From Janthinobacterium sp. TB1-E2 (lineage in GTDB: Bacteria; Pseudomonadota; Gammaproteobacteria; Burkholderiales; Burkholderiaceae_D): a stretch of DNA of 64,000 bases. The position numbers and the translations under genes are program-made. The notes under the pieces were generated by a model. That model saw only the letters and a list, made by a program, of their open reading frames with translations, was not told the DNA's origin and searched no databases. Below are positions 42,786 through 53,150 of the stretch, piece by piece. The DNA lies in contig NZ_CP142523.1 in the NCBI RefSeq assembly GCF_036885605.1, positions 496,001-560,000 of the forward strand, in the 5' to 3' direction. The number at the start of each line of letters is the position of its first letter. Position 1 is the first letter of the stretch.

Positions 42786-44252
42786 TGAGCGTTGCCGTCG
42801 GTTTCGAGGGGGTCTGCAAGGATTTCGGCCCCGTGCGCGTCTTGCATGGCGTCAGTTTCAGCCTGTCGCCCGGGCGCGTGTATGGCTTGCTCGGTGAAAA
42901 TGGCGCCGGCAAGTCGACCCTGATGAAAATCCTCGCCGGCTATGAAGCCGTCAGCGAAGGGCAGCTGCTGATCGATGGCCAGCCCCAGCGCTTTGGCAGT
43001 TCGCGCGCGGCGGAGAGTGCCGGCATCGTGCTGATCCACCAGGAATTCAACCTGGCCGAACACCTGACGGTGGCGCAAAACATGTTTCTGGGCCACGAAA
43101 AAACGCGCGGCTGGCTGCTTGACGAGGCCGCCATGCGCGAAGAAGCGTCGCGCTATTTGAAACAGGTGGGCCTGGACGTGTCGCCCGACACGAAAATCCG
43201 CGACCTGATCGTCGCCGAGAAGCAGCTGGTGGAAATCGCCAAGGCCCTGTCGCGCCGCGCCCGCTTTCTGATCATGGATGAACCGACGGCCACCCTGACG
43301 TCGTCGGAGACGCAGCGCCTGTTCGCCGTGATGGCCCAGCTGAAAGCGGACGGCGTGACGATTTTGTATATCTCGCATAAGCTCGATGAAGTCGAGCGCA
43401 ACACGGACGAGGTCATCGTCATGCGCGACGGACGTTTCGTCACGCGCGAACCGACGGCCAGCCTCACGCGCCAGCAGATGGCGAACCTGATGGTGGGGCG
43501 CGAATTGTCGGACATGTTCCCGGTCAAGGTGGCGTTGGCGAAAGACGCTCCTGTGTTGCTGAAAGTGGAGGGCTTGTGCGTGCCCGGCTGGTCCAGGGAC
43601 CTGTCGTTCGAGGTGCGCGCCGGTGAAGTGCTGGGCTTTGCGGGCCTGGTGGGCGCGGGGCGCACGGAATCGTTCGAGGCCTTGTTGGGCTTGCGTCCGC
43701 GCAGCGCGGGCACGATCGAACTCAATGGCCGGCCCGTGGACATCCGCACCCCCAAGCAAGCCATGCAGAACGGCATGACCTACCTGAGCGAAGACCGCAA
43801 GGGAAAAGGTCTGCATGTGAACCTGGGCTTGCGCGAAAACCTCACGATGATGACGATGGAGCGCTATGCACGGCCGTGGCTCGATGTGGCCGGTGAAAAA
43901 GCGGCGCTGGCCAAGGCCGTCGGGGATTTCAATATCCGCACGGGCGACCTCGACAGCCGCGCGCGCATGCTGTCCGGCGGTAACCAGCAAAAGCTGGCGC
44001 TGGCGAAATACCTGCATTCGGACCCGCGTGTCGTCGTGCTCGATGAACCGAGCCGCGGCGTGGACGTGGGCGCCAAGCGCGACATTTACTTTTTGATCCA
44101 CCGCCTGGCCGCCGAAGGGCGCGCCGTGATCGTGATTTCATCCGAACTGATCGAATTGATTGGCCTGTGCCACCGGGTCGCCGTGATGCGCTCCGGCACC
44201 TTGCAAGCCACCCTGTCTGCTGACCACCTGACTGAAGAGGAGTTGATTGCCC

Positions 44253-44272
<20 letters not shown>
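42785..44272 (+). CDS. Sugar ABC transporter ATP-binding protein (RbsA-like)
   Basis: 495 residues, two ABC cassettes: first Walker [10 protein letters not shown], first Walker [12 protein letters not shown], second signature LSGGNQQK and Walker [13 protein letters not shown]. It starts at GTG 42785 behind GAGGGAG, overlapping the LacI stop. The frame is open for 119 codons upstream, but that is the regulator gene in another frame. With the single permease and binding protein downstream it forms a ribose/xylose-type importer. It is distinct from the YtfR-like ATPase at 25554. Confidence 0.92.
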
Positions 44273-45260
<988 letters not shown>

Positions 45261-45321
45261 AAACACAGCGGCGTTCTGAAAGGGCAGCCAACGGGCGCCC
45301 ACAACCTTGGAGGAGAGCAGC

Positions 45322-46284
45322 ATGAAGAGCTTTATACGGGTAGCAGGGATGGCAGTGCTGGTGATGCAGGCATGGGCCTTGCCGAGCGCGCAGGCGGCGG
45401 AAAAACTGGTGGTCGGCGTGGCCATCCCCACGGCCACGCACAGCTTTACGTCGGGCATCGTCTGGTGGGCGAACCAGGCCAAGGCGGAACTGGAAAAAGC
45501 CCATCCGGGGCTGAAAATCATCGTCAAGACGGCCGCCACGGCGCCCGAGCAGGCGAACCAGTTGCAGGACATGTTGACGGTGAACAAGATCAACACCCTG
45601 GTGATCTTCCCCATCGAATCGGCCTCGCTGACGCAGCCTGTCGCGCAAGTGAAAAACAAGGGCGTCTACGTCACCGTGGTCGACCGTGGCTTGACGAACA
45701 CGCAGTCGCAGGATGCGTATATCGCCGGCGACAACACGGCCTTCGGCAAGCTGCCGGCCGAGTACCTGGCGAAAAGCCTGAATGGCAAGGGTAATATCGT
45801 CGTGCTGCGCGGCATGCCGACCACCCTGGACAACGAGCGCTATGACGCGTTTTCCGCCGTGATGAAGGGCCATCCCGAGATCAAGGTCCTGGACGCCAAG
45901 TATGGCAACTGGAACCGCGACGATGCCTTCAAGGTCATGCAGGATTATTTGACGCGTTTCAAGCAGATCGACGCCGTCTGGGCCGCCGATGACGACATGG
46001 CCATCGGCGTGCAAAAAGCCATCGCGCAAGCGAAGCGGACGGACATCAAGCAAGTGTTCGGCGGCGCGGGTGCGAAGGGCGCCGTGAAAAAGATCATGGA
46101 CGGTTCCGACCCGCTGATCGTGGCCGACGTGTCCTACTCGCCCAAGTTCATGTACGACGCCATCAAGCTGACGACGGAAGCGCGCCTGAAAGGTGATAAA
46201 TTGCCGGCCAACACGATCATCCCATCGGTGCTGATCACGCGCGAGAACGCCAAGCAATTCTACTTTCCGAACTCGCCTTTTTAA
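45322..46284 (+). CDS. Sugar ABC transporter substrate-binding protein (RbsB-like)
   Basis: 320 residues; signal peptide ending near SAQAAEK (about residue 25), then a type 1 periplasmic-binding fold with VWAADDDMAIGVQKAIAQA in the second lobe. The start at ATG 45322 has GGAGGAGAG upstream. It is the third part of the importer. Ligand cannot be named; the downstream isomerase and oxidoreductase suggest a modified or cyclic polyol-type sugar. Confidence 0.9.
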   Translation: MKSFIRVAGMAVLVMQAWALPSAQAAEKLVVGVAIPTATHSFTSGIVWWANQAKAELEKAHPGLKIIVKTAATAPEQANQLQDMLTVNKINTLVIFPIESASLTQPVAQVKNKGVYVTVVDRGLTNTQSQDAYIAGDNTAFGKLPAEYLAKSLNGKGNIVVLRGMPTTLDNERYDAFSAVMKGHPEIKVLDAKYGNWNRDDAFKVMQDYLTRFKQIDAVWAADDDMAIGVQKAIAQAKRTDIKQVFGGAGAKGAVKKIMDGSDPLIVADVSYSPKFMYDAIKLTTEARLKGDKLPANTIIPSVLITRENAKQFYFPNSPF

Positions 46285-46289
46285 ATTCT

Positions 46290-46353
46290 GGGGTCAGACC
46301 CCCTCGCCCGCTAGCAATGACCTGTGCGTTAGCGGCATTGAGGGTCTGACCCC
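46290..46353. repeat. GGGGTCAGACCC-type inverted repeat
   Basis: GGGGTCAGACCCC (46290-46302) and GGGTCTGACCCC (46342-46353) flank 39 bases and can form a hairpin. The unit is itself almost palindromic and looks like a dispersed repeat inserted between the binding-protein gene and the isomerase gene. Confidence 0.6.
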
Positions 46354-46377
46354 GGCTTTATCCAACAGGACATTGAC

Positions 46378-47430
46378 ATGAAAACCATCCAGGGCCCGGC
46401 CATTTTCCTGGCCCAGTTTCTCGGCGATGAAGCGCCGTTCGACTCGCTCGAGCACCTGGCGCAATGGGCGGCCGGCCTCGGTTACAAGGGCTTGCAGCTG
46501 CCGACGGCGCCGCGTCTGTTCGACCTGGAGCAGGCGGCGGCCAGCCAGCAGTACTGCGACGACGTGGTCGCCCTGCTGGCGCGCCACGGCTTGCAGGTGA
46601 CGGAATTGTCGACGCATCTGCAGGGCCAGCTGATCGCCGTGCATCCCGCCTACGATGCGCTGTTCGACGGCTTTGCGCCCGAGCATGTGCGTGGCGACTC
46701 GGCTGCGCGCACGGCCTGGGCCACGCAGCAACTGCTGTGGGCGGCCACCGCTTCGCAGCGCCTTGGCCTCAAGGCGCACGTGACGTTTTCCGGCGCGCTG
46801 GCCTGGCCGTATCTGTACCCGTGGCCGCAGCGGCCCGCCGGCCTGGTGGAGACGGCGTTCGCGGAACTGGCGAAACGCTGGCTGCCCATCCTGGACGCCT
46901 TCGACGCCGCCGGCGTCGACCTTTGCTATGAGCTGCATCCGGGCGAGGACTTGCATGACGGCGTGACCTTCGAGCGCTTTCTGGCCGCCGTCAACGACCA
47001 CCCGCGCGCGTCGATTCTGTATGACCCTAGCCACTTCGTGCTGCAGCAGCTCGATTACCTGGCATTCATCGACATCTATCACGCGCGCATCAAGGCCTTC
47101 CATGTAAAAGATGCGGAATTCAGGCCGAACGGGCGCCAGGGCGTGTATGGCGGCTATGCCGAATGGCAAGACCGGGCCGGGCGCTTCCGCTCGCTGGGCG
47201 ACGGGCAGATCGACTTCAAGGCGATCTTTTCCAAGATGGCGCAGTACGATTTCCCGGGCTGGGCCGTGCTGGAGTGGGAATGCTGCCTGAAGCATCCCGA
47301 GGACGGGGCGGCCGAAGGGGCGCGTTTCATCCGCGAGCACATCATCCACGTGGCTGAACGCGCGTTCGACGATTTCGCGGGCAGCGCGGTGGATCAACAT
47401 CAAATCAATCATTTGCTTGGCTTGAAATAA
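46378..47430 (+). CDS. Sugar phosphate isomerase/epimerase family protein (TIM barrel)
   Basis: 350 residues of the xylose-isomerase-like TIM-barrel family. Metal-binding residues are suggested by CYELHPGEDLHDG (Glu near 183), YDPSHF (Asp/His near 219), KAFHVKDAEF and the late Glu in AVLEWECC. Such proteins are frequently encoded with Gfo/Idh/MocA oxidoreductases in pathways for inositol, uncommon hexoses or anhydrosugars. It starts at ATG 46378 in the LacI operon and ends 9 bases before the oxidoreductase. The substrate is unknown. Confidence 0.86.
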   Translation: MKTIQGPAIFLAQFLGDEAPFDSLEHLAQWAAGLGYKGLQLPTAPRLFDLEQAAASQQYCDDVVALLARHGLQVTELSTHLQGQLIAVHPAYDALFDGFAPEHVRGDSAARTAWATQQLLWAATASQRLGLKAHVTFSGALAWPYLYPWPQRPAGLVETAFAELAKRWLPILDAFDAAGVDLCYELHPGEDLHDGVTFERFLAAVNDHPRASILYDPSHFVLQQLDYLAFIDIYHARIKAFHVKDAEFRPNGRQGVYGGYAEWQDRAGRFRSLGDGQIDFKAIFSKMAQYDFPGWAVLEWECCLKHPEDGAAEGARFIREHIIHVAERAFDDFAGSAVDQHQINHLLGLK

Positions 47431-47439
47431 GGAAACGAC

Positions 47440-48591
47440 ATGCAGCGACGCTTACGGCTGGGCATGGTAGGGGGCGGGCAGGGCGCTTTCATCGGCGCCG
47501 TGCACCGTATCGCGGCGCGCATCGACGACCAGTATGAACTGGTGGCGGGCGCCCTGTCGTCCGACCCGGACCGCGCGCGCGACAGCGGCGCCGCGCTGCA
47601 TTTGGCGCCCGAACGCTGCTACAGCGATTACCGCGCCATGGCGCAGGCGGAGGCCGCCAGGGCGGACGGCATCGAAGCCGTGGCCATTGTCACGCCCAAC
47701 CATTTGCATGCACCGGTCGCCATGGCGTTCATGGAAGCGGGCATCCATGTGATCTGCGACAAGCCGCTGGGCATTTCTCTGGCGGAAGGGCAAAAGCTGG
47801 CGGCGCTGGCCGAGCAGAAAAATCTGCTGTTTGCGCTTACGCATACCTACAGCGGCTACCCGCTGCTGCGTCATGCGAAAGCGATGGTCGAGGCGGGCGA
47901 GATCGGCGAACTGCGCCTCGTGCAAGTCGAGTATTCGCAGGATTGGCTGGCCGATGCGATTGCGGCGGGCGGCATGAACGAAGGCAACTGGCATAACGAC
48001 CCGCAGAAAGCCGGGCCCGGCGGCACCCTGCTCGACGTAGGGCTGCACGCCTACCACCTGGCGCAGTTCGTCAGCGGATTGACGCCGCAGGCCGTGCTGG
48101 CGGAACTATCGACGTTTGTTCCGAACCGTACCCTGGACGACCACGTGCAGGTGATGCTGCGCTATGCGAATGGGGCCAAGGGTACCTTGTGGGCCAGCCA
48201 GGTAGCGACCGGTTGCGAAAACACGGTGCGTCTGCGCCTGTTCGGCAGCAAGGCGCAGCTCGATTTCGACCAGGAACAACCGAACGAATTGTGGTGTACG
48301 CCGCAGGGCGGCAACCGCCAGCTGTTGCGTCCGGGGCGGGTCGACAGCGCCGCCGCGCGCCACGCCACGCGCGTGCCGGCCGGCCATCCGGAAGGGTATC
48401 TGGAAGCGTTTGCCCAGCTGTACCTGGATGCTGCCCTGGCCATCCGCGCCCTGCAGGCGGGCGCGCCCGTGCCCAGGGAAGCGAGCTGGCTGCCGACGGT
48501 GGCCGATGGCGTGGCGGGCCTGGCCTTTGCGGAAGCCGTGCTGCGCAGCCATGCGGCGGGCGCCAGCTGGACCGCGCTGGCGGACTGTTAA
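47440..48591 (+). CDS. Gfo/Idh/MocA family oxidoreductase
   Basis: 383 residues. An N-terminal Rossmann fold (LGMVGGGQGAFIG, 6-18), the family motif CDKPLG near 107 and a C-terminal alpha/beta domain with the catalytic H-x-x-x-H type helix (GTLLDVGLHAYHLAQF). NAD(P)-dependent oxidation or reduction of a sugar or polyol is expected. It follows the isomerase gene by 9 bases with GGAAACGAC before ATG 47440 and precedes a small ferredoxin gene by 9 bases, an unusual neighbour for this family. Confidence 0.9.
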   Translation: MQRRLRLGMVGGGQGAFIGAVHRIAARIDDQYELVAGALSSDPDRARDSGAALHLAPERCYSDYRAMAQAEAARADGIEAVAIVTPNHLHAPVAMAFMEAGIHVICDKPLGISLAEGQKLAALAEQKNLLFALTHTYSGYPLLRHAKAMVEAGEIGELRLVQVEYSQDWLADAIAAGGMNEGNWHNDPQKAGPGGTLLDVGLHAYHLAQFVSGLTPQAVLAELSTFVPNRTLDDHVQVMLRYANGAKGTLWASQVATGCENTVRLRLFGSKAQLDFDQEQPNELWCTPQGGNRQLLRPGRVDSAAARHATRVPAGHPEGYLEAFAQLYLDAALAIRALQAGAPVPREASWLPTVADGVAGLAFAEAVLRSHAAGASWTALADC

Positions 48592-48600
48592 ACTGGAGGC

Positions 48601-48891
48601 ATGAGCGCGCCTCCCTTTACCATCACCATCGTCCCGCAAGGCTGGCAATTCCCGGCCGAAGCGGGCACGACCATCCTGGCTGCCGCCGAGCTGGCCGGCA
48701 TCCGCCTGCTCAGTTCCTGCCGCAATGGTACGTGCCGCACCTGCCTCTGCCACATGCCGGCGGGCCAGGTGCGTTACACGGTGGACTGGCCCGGCATCAG
48801 CCCCGATGAACGGCTCGACGGCTACATCCTGCCCTGCGTGGCCGTGGCGGAAAGCGATCTCACGGTGCAGGCGCGGGCCGTGCGCAAGTAA
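48601..48891 (+). CDS. 2Fe-2S ferredoxin (plant-type)
   Basis: 96 residues. The cluster ligands are C40, C45, C48 (SCRNGTCRTC, spacing x4, x2) and C79 (LPCVAVAES), the plant-type ferredoxin pattern; an extra C50 lies right beside the cluster. The start at ATG 48601 has ACTGGAGGC directly upstream. It is 9 bases after the Gfo/Idh/MocA gene and so is probably the last gene of the LacI operon. It may also be an unrelated single gene that happens to follow. Confidence 0.9.
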   Translation: MSAPPFTITIVPQGWQFPAEAGTTILAAAELAGIRLLSSCRNGTCRTCLCHMPAGQVRYTVDWPGISPDERLDGYILPCVAVAESDLTVQARAVRK

Positions 48892-48983
48892 GGCGTCGCC
48901 GTGAGTATCTGTTAGATTTTAACAATGTTTCTCATGCTATAACATTCAGTCCAGGTTTCCAGCACACCTCCATTGGGGAGGAA

Positions 48984-50687
48984 ATGAAACCTCAACATGG
49001 ACATTGCATGCGTACATTACTCCCTTCGCTGTGGCAGGCCGCCGCATTGCCGCTGGCTATCATGACTACCTTGTCCGCCTGTGGCGGCGGTTCCGGCAGT
49101 AGCGTTGGCGTGCCGCCTGGCTTGCAGGAAAAACCCGGCATGACCCTGTCGGCAGTGAGCGGCAGCTGCACCGCCCAGCCCGGCGCCACCTGCGACGATA
49201 TCCGCGTGACAGTGCGTCTGGCCGATGGCGTGACCGATGCGCGTCCCCAGCCGCATGAACAACCGGCCAGCGGCACGGCTAGCGTGCTGCAGATGGCCGA
49301 CCGCCAGAAGCAGGCCGATGGAAGCTGGCTGCTGACGTTCAAGACGCTGCCGAGCCTGGCGCCGGGCGTGTACACGGGCAGGATCGAGCTGTCCCTGCCC
49401 GCCACAGTGGGCCTCTACAAGACGGAAAGCATCGATTACAAGGTCACTGTCGCGCCGCTCGCCGGCAGCATGGGCGCGCTGCAGGCCTTGCCCGGCGTGG
49501 GCGACTGGGAAGGCGTGAATGGCAATGCCGCGCATACGGGCCTGGTGCCGGTCACCCTCGACAGCCGCCGCTTCACGCGGCGCTGGACCTGGCTGGGCCC
49601 CACTTCCCCGCGCGGCTTCGTCGGCAGTCCCGTGGTGGCTGCCAACGGCCTCGTGTATGTCAGCCAGCAGTCCGCCGCGCCGGTGGAAGGCAGCAGCACC
49701 AAATATGTGACCACCTCGACCGTGACGGCGCTCAGCGAGAGCGACAGCCAGGCGCGCTGGACCCAGTCGCTCACGTCGGATGGCTATCTGGGCGCGCCAG
49801 CCGTTGCGGGCGGCAAGCTGGCCATGGCCGGCAGCGATACCGTGTATGTCTTCGATGCGCTCGCTGGCGGCGCGCCGCTCGGCGTGCGTCCGCCGAATAC
49901 GAATGGCGCGCTGCTGGGCGTTTCCCTGGCGACGGCCCCCACCTTTTCTGGCGGCAATGTCTACGTGGGCGGCAATAACGATATCAGCGGCATCGATGCG
50001 GCGGCGGGCCAGACCCGCTGGTCTGCCAGCCTCGGCTTGCCCAAGCTGGGCAACGTCAACGACTGGACGCCCGCCGTCAGTGGGGGCACGGTGTACAGCC
50101 ATGCGGCAGGGACATTGACGGCGTTCAATATCGCCGATGGCACGGCCCGCTTCAGCGTGGCGGTGCCGGGTCAGGTGCTGGGCGGCTTGAACAAGAGCAG
50201 CTTGCGCCAGGCGCCCGTGCTGGCCGATGCGGGCAGTGTGCTGGTGCTCAATCAGCGACCGCCGGCCGGCGAGGTGGCGGATAATAGCCTGAGCCTGGTT
50301 GACGTGGATAGCCGCGCCGTGCGCTGGACGGTGCAGGGACAGTTCAGCACGCAGCCGGTGGTGGCGCAGGGCGTCGTGTACGTGGGCAACCAGGCCAGCC
50401 GGTCGCTCGAGGCGCGCCAGCTCGGCGATGGTGCGCTCCTGTGGCGCTGGCCCCTCGATACGGCCCTCGATGAGTACTTTGGCGGCGATCTGATCGTCAC
50501 CGGCAATCTGCTGTTTGTTGGCGGGCGCAACAATACCTATGCGATCGACCTGGCCAGCCGCAAGGCCGTCTGGACCTACCGCATGGGCGGCAGCCTGGCA
50601 CTGTCGCGCCATGGCGTGCTGTACATCCGCCAAGGTACGGATTTGCCCGGCAGCAGCATGGTCTTGACCGCCATCAACCTGCAGTAG
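48984..50687 (+). CDS. PQQ-type beta-propeller lipoprotein
   Basis: 567 residues. Lipobox LSAC with lipidated C33 followed by GGGSGSS; residues 40-150 are a beta-sandwich-like domain, then from about 170 a series of PQQ/WD-like blades (GLVYVSQQ, KLAMAGSDTVYVFDA, NVYVGGNNDISGIDA, GVVYVGNQ, LLFVGGRNNTYAIDL). No PQQ-binding Trp-dock of dehydrogenases is evident, so it is more like a BamB-style scaffold. ATG 48984 has GGGGAGG very close; ATG 49008 would give a shorter lipoprotein signal. It is monocistronic. Confidence 0.8.
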   Translation: MKPQHGHCMRTLLPSLWQAAALPLAIMTTLSACGGGSGSSVGVPPGLQEKPGMTLSAVSGSCTAQPGATCDDIRVTVRLADGVTDARPQPHEQPASGTASVLQMADRQKQADGSWLLTFKTLPSLAPGVYTGRIELSLPATVGLYKTESIDYKVTVAPLAGSMGALQALPGVGDWEGVNGNAAHTGLVPVTLDSRRFTRRWTWLGPTSPRGFVGSPVVAANGLVYVSQQSAAPVEGSSTKYVTTSTVTALSESDSQARWTQSLTSDGYLGAPAVAGGKLAMAGSDTVYVFDALAGGAPLGVRPPNTNGALLGVSLATAPTFSGGNVYVGGNNDISGIDAAAGQTRWSASLGLPKLGNVNDWTPAVSGGTVYSHAAGTLTAFNIADGTARFSVAVPGQVLGGLNKSSLRQAPVLADAGSVLVLNQRPPAGEVADNSLSLVDVDSRAVRWTVQGQFSTQPVVAQGVVYVGNQASRSLEARQLGDGALLWRWPLDTALDEYFGGDLIVTGNLLFVGGRNNTYAIDLASRKAVWTYRMGGSLALSRHGVLYIRQGTDLPGSSMVLTAINLQ

Positions 50688-50705
50688 CGGCTTGCCGCGC
50701 GGCGG

Positions 50706-51017
50706 CTAGGGCTTGCCCGGGCTTTTGAGCCGCTGCAGCAGCGCATCCACGCTGTCGCTGACGGGCAAGCCGTGGCGGCGCAGCAGCTGCACGTGCAAGA
50801 CGAGGTTTTCCAGCACCAGCTTGGCCGCCACGGCCAGCAGGGCCAGGTTGCGGTCTTCCGGGCTGAAACTTTCCATGGCGTCGGCCATCTCGCACAGGTG
50901 GTTGGCGATCAGTCCGCGCAATTCCTGCTCGTTGAAGGGCAGGTCGGCAAAATCGATGGGATCGGCCACCTCCACTTCCTGCATCAGCACCGCTAGTTCT
51001 TCCGGGGTAATCGTCAT
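50706..51017 (-). CDS. Small hypothetical protein (103 aa)
   Basis: 103 mostly helical residues, acidic at the N-terminus, with no motif I recognise. It has an excellent ribosome site on the minus strand (AAGGAGG, 6 bases before ATG 51017) and clean coding bias, so it is surely expressed. It is convergent with the propeller lipoprotein (18-base gap) and divergent from the MoaD-like gene. The helical pattern would fit a small adaptor. Confidence 0.65.
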   Translation of the reverse strand: MTITPEELAVLMQEVEVADPIDFADLPFNEQELRGLIANHLCEMADAMESFSPEDRNLALLAVAAKLVLENLVLHVQLLRRHGLPVSDSVDALLQRLKSPGKP

Positions 51018-51109
51018 GCCTGGCCTCCTTGTGTGCTTGCCGCTATTTTAATTGTATTGGCCGCAAAGCGGACTAGAATGAGTCGAGGCCGACGACGTCG
51101 AAGGGCAGC

Positions 51110-51379
51110 ATGGCGCATCTGCATTTTACGCAACAACTGGCACGCTACCTCGACGTCCCCACGGTGGACGTCGATGCACCACGCCTGCGCGCCGCCCTCG
51201 ATGCCGCGTTTGCGCAGCAGCCGCGCCTGCGCGGTTATGTGCTCGACGAGCAGGGCGCCTTGCGCCCGAACGTGGTGATCTTCATCGACGGCGCCCGTTG
51301 CCGCGAGCGGCGCGTGCTCGACGATGCCTTGCTGCCCGACAGTCAGGTCTATATCTTGCAGGCACTTTCCGGAGGTTAA
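51110..51379 (+). CDS. MoaD/ThiS-like ubiquitin-fold sulfur-carrier protein
   Basis: 89 residues with a beta-grasp pattern (LARYLDVPTVDV, NVVIFIDGARC, DSQVYILQALSGG). It ends in Gly-Gly, the end that MoaD and ThiS need for adenylation and thiocarboxylate formation. No molybdopterin or thiamine genes surround it. Its stop codon lies 2 bases before the ATG of the propeller gene, and the GGAGG that encodes its last glycines is also the ribosome site of that gene. The two are thus strictly co-expressed; what the carrier donates to, or joins to, is unknown. Confidence 0.85.
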   Translation: MAHLHFTQQLARYLDVPTVDVDAPRLRAALDAAFAQQPRLRGYVLDEQGALRPNVVIFIDGARCRERRVLDDALLPDSQVYILQALSGG

Positions 51380-51381
51380 GT

Positions 51382-52491
51382 ATGGGACAAGGCATGGTTC
51401 AACGCGCGTATCTCGGCACTCGCAAGGGGCTGTTCCAGTTCGATGTCGATGCGGCCGGCGCCTGGCAGCTGGCGCTGGTGCAGTTTGCCGGCGATCCCGT
51501 CTCCATGCTGCTGCACGATGGCCGCGACGGTGCCGTGTACGCGGCCCTGAACCTGGGCCACTTCGGCGCCAAGCTGCACCGCCTCGACGCGGGCGCCAGC
51601 GCGTGGCAGGAAGTCGCCGTGCCCGCCTATCCCGCCAAGCCCGAGGACAGCACCGATACCGTGGACTGGACCTTGCGGCAAATCTGGTCGTTGGCGGCCG
51701 GCGGCGCGGATCAGCCCGGCGTGCTGTGGGCGGGCACCTTGCCTGGCGGCCTGTTCCGCTCCAACGACCGCGGTGAGAGCTGGCAGTTGGTGGAGTCCTT
51801 GTGGAACGTGCCGCAGCGGGCGCAGTGGTTTGGCGGCGGCTACGACGTGCCCGGCATCCACAGCATTTGCGTCGACCCGCGCGACAGCAACAAAGTGCTG
51901 GTCGGCGTGTCCTGCGGCGGCGTGTGGCAAACGCTCGATGGCGGCGCCAGCTGGGCCTTGAGCGCGACGGGCATGCGCGCCGACTACATGCCGCCCGAGC
52001 TCGATGAAAACGAAGCCGTGCAAGACCCGCACCGCATCGTGCGCAGCGCCGGTACGCCGGACGCGCTGTGGTGCCAGCACCATAACGGCATCTGGCGCTC
52101 GGACGATGCCGGCTGGCACTGGCAGGAAGTGACGACGGCGCCGCTGTCGCATTTCGGCTTTGCCGTGGCCGTGCATCCGCGCGATGGCGGTACGGCCTGG
52201 TTCGTGCCGGCGCAGGCGGACGTGCTGCGCATTCCCATCGACGGCGCGCTGGCCGTCACGCGCACGCGCGATGGCGGAAAAACTTTCGAAGTGTTGCGCG
52301 ATGGACTGCCGCAGCAGCATTGCTACGACCTCATCTACCGCCACGGGCTGGCGCTGGCCGACGACGGGCGCAGTTTATTGATGGCGTCGACGACGGGCGG
52401 CGCCTGGTATTCGGGCGATGAGGGCGAACACTGGCAGACGCTGTCTGCCCACTTGCCGCCCGTTTATGCCGTCTGTTTTGCCACGCCGTAA
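51382..52491 (+). CDS. Asp-box (BNR) beta-propeller protein, sialidase/Ycf48-like fold
   Basis: 369 residues without signal peptide. At least five Asp-box repeats are visible (RSNDRGESWQL, QTLDGGASWAL, RSDDAGWHWQE, RTRDGGKTFEV, YSGDEGEHWQT), giving a six- or seven-bladed propeller. The Arg triad and Tyr/Glu pair of true sialidases are not obvious, so an enzymatic role is doubtful. I chose ATG 51382, 2 bases after the MoaD-like stop and behind GGAGG; the open frame upstream overlaps that gene. Its 3' end overlaps the convergent TetR gene by 28 bases. Confidence 0.85.
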   Translation: MGQGMVQRAYLGTRKGLFQFDVDAAGAWQLALVQFAGDPVSMLLHDGRDGAVYAALNLGHFGAKLHRLDAGASAWQEVAVPAYPAKPEDSTDTVDWTLRQIWSLAAGGADQPGVLWAGTLPGGLFRSNDRGESWQLVESLWNVPQRAQWFGGGYDVPGIHSICVDPRDSNKVLVGVSCGGVWQTLDGGASWALSATGMRADYMPPELDENEAVQDPHRIVRSAGTPDALWCQHHNGIWRSDDAGWHWQEVTTAPLSHFGFAVAVHPRDGGTAWFVPAQADVLRIPIDGALAVTRTRDGGKTFEVLRDGLPQQHCYDLIYRHGLALADDGRSLLMASTTGGAWYSGDEGEHWQTLSAHLPPVYAVCFATP

Positions 52492-53087
52492 TAGCACAGG
52501 AAGATATCGACGGCCAGTTCCGCTACTTCGCGCTGGCGTGCCGGGCCCAGCAGGGGCTCACCCATGGTGATCTGCGGCCAAAAGGCAAAGGTTTTTAAAG
52601 GCGACATCAGCAGATGCGCCACTTCCAGGGTCTCGCCCGCCTTGATGCGCCCGTCTTGCTGCGCCGCGCGGATCCAGATATTCAGTCCCGTTTCCTTCTC
52701 ATTCAGGCGCGCCACCATGGCTTGCGCCCGCTCGGGCGAGTGGATGGTTTCGCCAAAGATCACACGCGCCAGGTCGATGAAGGTGGGATCGCACAGCAAT
52801 TCCATTTTCTGCTCGACCAGCGCCAGCACCTGCGGCCGTAGCGGCTGGTCGGCCACATAGGGCACGGCTGGTTGGGACACGCTGCTTTCCCACATGCGCT
52901 GCAGGATTTCCGCGAACAACTCGTCCTTGCTGGGGAAATGGTTGTACACGGTGCGCTTGGAAACGGCGGCGGAGGCAGCGATCCTGTCCATGCTGGTCGC
53001 ATCAAAGCCGTGGTCGCGGAACTCGGCGATGGCGGCATCGACGATGGCGACGCGCTTGCGGTCGGTGAGGCGTTGCGGTGCGGCCAT
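52464..53087 (-). CDS. TetR-family transcriptional regulator
   Basis: 207 residues. N-terminal helix-turn-helix (about 30-52, MDRIAASAAVSKRTVYNHFP), followed by the DELFAEIL segment typical of TetR proteins, then a helical ligand domain (AefR-like C-terminal region). It is divergent from the metallo-hydrolase gene, with a palindrome in the gap, so local control of both genes is likely. The start ATG 53087 has AAAGGAGATTTTC upstream on the minus strand. Confidence 0.92.
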   Translation of the reverse strand: MAAPQRLTDRKRVAIVDAAIAEFRDHGFDATSMDRIAASAAVSKRTVYNHFPSKDELFAEILQRMWESSVSQPAVPYVADQPLRPQVLALVEQKMELLCDPTFIDLARVIFGETIHSPERAQAMVARLNEKETGLNIWIRAAQQDGRIKAGETLEVAHLLMSPLKTFAFWPQITMGEPLLGPARQREVAELAVDIFLCYYGVAKQTA

Positions 53088-53150
53088 GGCTGAAAATCTC
53101 CTTTGAAAACAATATTTTACACCTCTTGGTTTACTTTGCCAGAAATAGGA

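Noticed and set aside
51382-52491. Calling the Asp-box protein a sialidase
   Set aside because: Asp boxes define only the fold; I cannot find the Arg triad and the Tyr/Glu pair needed for sialidase chemistry.
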